Source: Xylanimonas cellulosilytica DSM 15894 (GTDB lineage Bacteria > Actinomycetota > Actinomycetes > Actinomycetales > Cellulomonadaceae). From it: 64,000 nt of DNA. The stretch is from NCBI RefSeq assembly GCF_000024965.1, contig NC_013530.1, forward strand, positions 2,542,001 through 2,606,000, read 5' to 3'. The notes under the pieces are model-generated. The model was not told the origin of the DNA. It saw only the letters and a program-made list of their open reading frames with translations, and ran no database searches. Made by a program: the position numbers and the translations under genes. Of this stretch, positions 56,210-64,000 are shown in pieces. Position 1 is the first letter of the stretch. Each line of letters starts with the position of its first letter.

Positions 56210-57760
56210 TCAGGCCGTCGTCCGGCGCGCGAGCTCGGGCGCCTGCAGTTCCGGTGCACTGCTCAGCAGCGGGGCACCCCACTGCGCCTCGAGCAGGTGC
56301 TCGAGGGCCGCGCCGACGCGGTAGAGGCGGTCGTCGGCTTTCGCCGGGGCCAGGATCTGGAACCCGACGGGCAGCGGTGCGCCTCCGTCCGCGGGCTCGG
56401 CCAGGCCGTTCGGCACCGAGATGCCGGGGACGCCCGCGAGGTTCGCCGGGATGGTGGCGACGTCGTTGAGGTACATCGCCAGGGGGTCGTCGAGCTTCTC
56501 GCCGAGCTTGAACGCCGTCGTGGGCGCCGTCGGGCTGACGAGCACGTCCGCCTGCGCGAACGCCGCGGCGAAGTCGCGCTGGATGAGCGTGCGGACCTTC
56601 TGCGCGCTGCCGTAGTAGGCGTCGTAGTAGCCCGCGCTGAGCGCGTACGTGCCGAGGATGATGCGGCGCTTGACCTCGTCGCCGAAGCCCTGGCCGCGCG
56701 TGGCGGCCATCACGCGTTCCGCCGTGAGCGGACCCTCCGTGGGCTCGACGCGCAGACCGAACCGCATGCCGTCGAACTTGGCGAGGTTGCTGGACGCCTC
56801 GGCGGGCATGATCAGGTAGTACGCGTCGAGCGCGTAGGGGAAGTGCGGGCAGCTCACCTCGACGAGCTCGGCACCCGCCTTCTCGAGCAGCTCCAGCGAC
56901 TCGTGGAACCGGGCGAGGACGCCGGGCTGATAGCCCTCGCCCTGCAGCTCGGTGACGACGCCGACGCGCACGCCGGTGAGGTCACCGGTCGCGCCCTGAC
57001 GGGCGGCGTCCACGAAGGACGGGAGCGCCTCCGGGATCGAGGTCGAGTCGCGCGGGTCGTGCCCGCCGATGAGCTCGTGCAGCAGCGCCGAGTCGAGCAC
57101 CGTCCGGGTCACCGGGCCGGCCTGGTCGAGGCTGGACGCCATCGCGATGAGGCCGTAGCGGGACACCGAGCCGTACGTCGGCTTGACGCCGACCGTGCCG
57201 GTGACGGCACCGGGCTGGCGGATCGATCCGCCGGTGTCGGTGCCGATGGCGAGCGGAGCCTCGTAGGCGGCCACGGCAGCGGCCGAGCCGCCGCCCGAGC
57301 CGCCGGGGATGCGGTCGAGGTCCCACGGGTTGTGGGTGTCGCCGAACGCCGAGTGCTCCGTGCTGGAGCCCATGGCGAACTCGTCCATGTTCGTCTTGCC
57401 GAGGATCGGCAGTCCGGCCGCCTTGATGCGCTCCACGAGCGTCGCGTCGTACGGCGGGATCCAGCCCTCGAGGATCTTCGAGCCGGCCGTCGTCGGCAGG
57501 CCCTTGGTCACGACGACGTCCTTGACGGCGATGGGCACGCCGGCCAGCGGATGCAGCTCCTCGCCGGCCGCACGCCGCGCGTCGACGTCGTGGGCCGTGG
57601 TGAGGGCCTCCTCGGCGCTGACGTGCAGGAACGCGTTCACCTGGCCGTCGACCTCGGCGATACGGTCGAGGTGGGCCGCGGTGGCCTCCACGCTCGTGAT
57701 CTCGCCTGCGGCGAGCCGGCCGGCGAGCTGGGCCGCGGACAGTCGGGTCACGTCGCTCAT
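56210..57760 (-). CDS. gatA: Asp/Glu-tRNA(Gln) amidotransferase subunit A
   Basis: The 516-residue amidase makes ammonia from glutamine. The Ser-cisSer-Lys triad is visible: Lys in [12 protein letters not shown], the glycine-serine loop [13 protein letters not shown], and nucleophile Ser in [17 protein letters not shown] at 57760 is one base past the gatC stop, so the two are coupled. Confidence 0.97.
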   Translation of the reverse strand: MSDVTRLSAAQLAGRLAAGEITSVEATAAHLDRIAEVDGQVNAFLHVSAEEALTTAHDVDARRAAGEELHPLAGVPIAVKDVVVTKGLPTTAGSKILEGWIPPYDATLVERIKAAGLPILGKTNMDEFAMGSSTEHSAFGDTHNPWDLDRIPGGSGGGSAAAVAAYEAPLAIGTDTGGSIRQPGAVTGTVGVKPTYGSVSRYGLIAMASSLDQAGPVTRTVLDSALLHELIGGHDPRDSTSIPEALPSFVDAARQGATGDLTGVRVGVVTELQGEGYQPGVLARFHESLELLEKAGAELVEVSCPHFPYALDAYYLIMPAEASSNLAKFDGMRFGLRVEPTEGPLTAERVMAATRGQGFGDEVKRRIILGTYALSAGYYDAYYGSAQKVRTLIQRDFAAAFAQADVLVSPTAPTTAFKLGEKLDDPLAMYLNDVATIPANLAGVPGISVPNGLAEPADGGAPLPVGFQILAPAKADDRLYRVGAALEHLLEAQWGAPLLSSAPELQAPELARRTTA

Positions 57761-57761
57761 C

Positions 57762-58058
57762 TCACTCCTCCCCGAGGATCTGCGGGACGAGGAACTTGCC
57801 GTCCTCCGCGTCCGGTGCGGCCGCGAGCACGTCGGCCACCGGCAGAGCCGGCACGGGGACGTCGTCACGGAACACGTTGGTCATCGGCAGCGGGTGGCTG
57901 GTCGCCGGCACGTCGGGGGTCGCGACCTGGTTGACCTTGGCGATCGAGTCGACGATGACGTCGAGCTCGCCGGTCAGCCGGTCGACCTCCTCCGGCCGCA
58001 GGTCGATGCGGGCGAGGGCAGCCACGCGCGCGACCTCGTCACGAGAGATGGTGGACAT
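57762..58058 (-). CDS. gatC: Asp/Glu-tRNA(Gln) amidotransferase subunit C
   Basis: The 98-residue subunit holds GatA and GatB together. It reads [20 protein letters not shown] and then [20 protein letters not shown], the family pattern, ending in [15 protein letters not shown] lies seven bases before ATG 58058 and is the promoter of the gatCAB operon. Confidence 0.95.
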   Translation of the reverse strand: MSTISRDEVARVAALARIDLRPEEVDRLTGELDVIVDSIAKVNQVATPDVPATSHPLPMTNVFRDDVPVPALPVADVLAAAPDAEDGKFLVPQILGEE

Positions 58059-58278
58059 GGCGGTCAGTCTAGTGGGCGCCCACGACACTCCCCGGGCCGG
58101 TGAACCATGACGGCGCCCACGTCGTCTTCAGATGGGGGCGCCCGGAGCATCCCCGTGCTCCTTCCCTTTACGAGTTCACGACCACGTGTGACCACGGCCA
58201 CGGATCCCGTCGACCCACCGGGAGCGCTGCGGTACGACGTGCTGCAGCGGTGGGCGGGCGAGCTCTTCTGGGTATGCG

Positions 58279-58310
58279 AAAGACCCCGCACCGTGTGGTG
58301 CGGGGTCTTT
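58279..58310 (-). terminator. rRNA operon terminator
   Basis: AAAGACCCCGCAC at 58279-58291 and GTGCGGGGTCTTT at 58298-58310 form a perfect 13-bp stem with a 6-base loop, just after the 5S gene on the minus strand. It is symmetric and ends in UUU. Confidence 0.9.
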
Positions 58311-58320
58311 CGTGAAGGGT

Positions 58321-58438
58321 GTCCGGCGGCGTCCTACTCTCCCACCCCGTCTCCAGGGCAGTACCATCGGCGCTGTAGGGCTGAGCTTCCGGGTTCGGAA
58401 TGGGACCGGGCGTTTCCCCTACGCTGTGACCGCCGTAA
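58321..58438 (-). rRNA. rrf: 5S ribosomal RNA
   Basis: About 118 bases start TTACGGCGGTC and contain CCCATTCCGAACCCGGAAG, the universal 5S loop, and end GACGCCGCCGGAC. The two ends are complementary (GGCGGTC against GCCGCC). It is the last gene of the operon, about 130 bases after 23S. Ends are good to a few bases. Confidence 0.95.
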
Positions 58439-58569
58439 CAGTATCGAGTTGTTCGGGTGCCCCCGTTGCCCGCACCTGCCCCGTGTGGGGGGTGGTGTGG
58501 GGTGGGGGTGGTTGCCCGTTTCTCGGGAACCGCACAGTGGACGCGTAGCATTAGTAGTGTGTGGTGTTG

Positions 58570-63659
<5,090 letters not shown>

Positions 63660-64000
63660 AAAGTATCTCGCCACCCCCCAAAAGGGGTAACAACCATACG
63701 GTGCTTGAAAACTGGCCAGACGAGCTGAACTGCTCATCTGTCCAAAGGAATCCTCCCAGGCCACCACAACGGCGACCCAACGAGGGTTAAAATTTGGCAT
63801 TGACTATCAAACGCACTGTTGAGTTCTCAAACAACCGACGCACACCGTTCGAGTTGGAATCTTTCGATTTCCTTCCCGCCCCGGGGCGATGCCTTAAACC
63901 TACCAGACGATTTCCGTGCCGCCTAATCCGTGTTTCTCGAAGAATCGAGATCCGGACTCGACTGGAATGTCGCTCGGAAGGCCCCACTCCGACCGTCACG
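63660..64000 (-). promoter_or_regulatory. rRNA operon leader and upstream region
   Basis: There is no gene here. On the minus strand the leader holds GTTGTTTGAGAACTCAACA (63818-63836), a motif typical of actinobacterial rRNA leaders and probably linked to antitermination or RNase III processing. TAGGTT within about 63895-63905 could be a -10 box, but a good -35 was not found, so the main promoter may lie further upstream, beyond the window. Confidence 0.5.

Overview
The window comes from a high-GC actinobacterium. Gene content, start-codon use (many GTG), an NdgR/LtbR-type regulator beside leuCD, GatCAB with gltX, and promoter layout all fit the order Micrococcales, most plausibly a Cellulomonas/Cellulosimicrobium-like organism. 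Genus is inference, since no database search was possible.

Region 1 (about 1-10.2 kb) is accessory. It holds a clipped lipoprotein gene, a frameshifted integrase remnant, an LD-carboxypeptidase, a broken ArdC-like gene, a VirD4/TraG-like coupling ATPase, a Phd-like antitoxin with a palindromic operator and no visible toxin, a ribbon-helix-helix gene translationally coupled to an unknown 266-residue gene, an SSB-like protein, a DUF4913-like protein, a methylase-like protein with degenerate motifs, an excisionase-like protein and a tyrosine integrase. This is the integrase-proximal part of an integrative mobilisable or conjugative element, next to the core gene lpdA. Its left end is not visible.

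Region 2 (10.2-39.3 kb) is core chromosome: lpdA, a luciferase-like oxidoreductase, a membrane protein with a YtrA-like GntR regulator, leuCD with a divergent IclR regulator, two tRNA-Glu and one tRNA-Gln, gltX with a HAD phosphatase, several methyltransferases, a DUF559 protein flanked by matching palindromes, a TetR-GNAT pair, a DUF3516-type helicase, a DUF2809-VanY fusion, a TauE-like exporter, ybaK, yccF, yggS, a lipoate ligase and an EamA transporter.

Region 3 (39.3-52.4 kb) is a large minus-strand branched-chain amino acid cluster. Transcription runs from ilvD (E. coli type), through ilvD (second type), a lipoprotein and a pterin dehydratase, to ilvB-ilvN-ilvC, leuB, ilvE and cimA. ilvB has a textbook attenuator (promoter, leader peptide rich in Ile/Leu/Val codons, antiterminator and terminator), and cimA has a leader with an Ile-Ile peptide and an intrinsic terminator. 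With leuCD at 14-16 kb this covers nearly all of Ile/Val/Leu synthesis except leuA and threonine deaminase.

Region 4 (52.4-64 kb) carries a POT-family peptide transporter interrupted by an in-frame UGA, a GNAT gene, gatC-gatA-gatB, and a complete 16S-23S-5S rRNA operon on the minus strand. More than a dozen genes have a TAnnnT-like -10 hexamer only 6-7 bases before the start codon, which indicates widespread leaderless transcription and helped choose starts.
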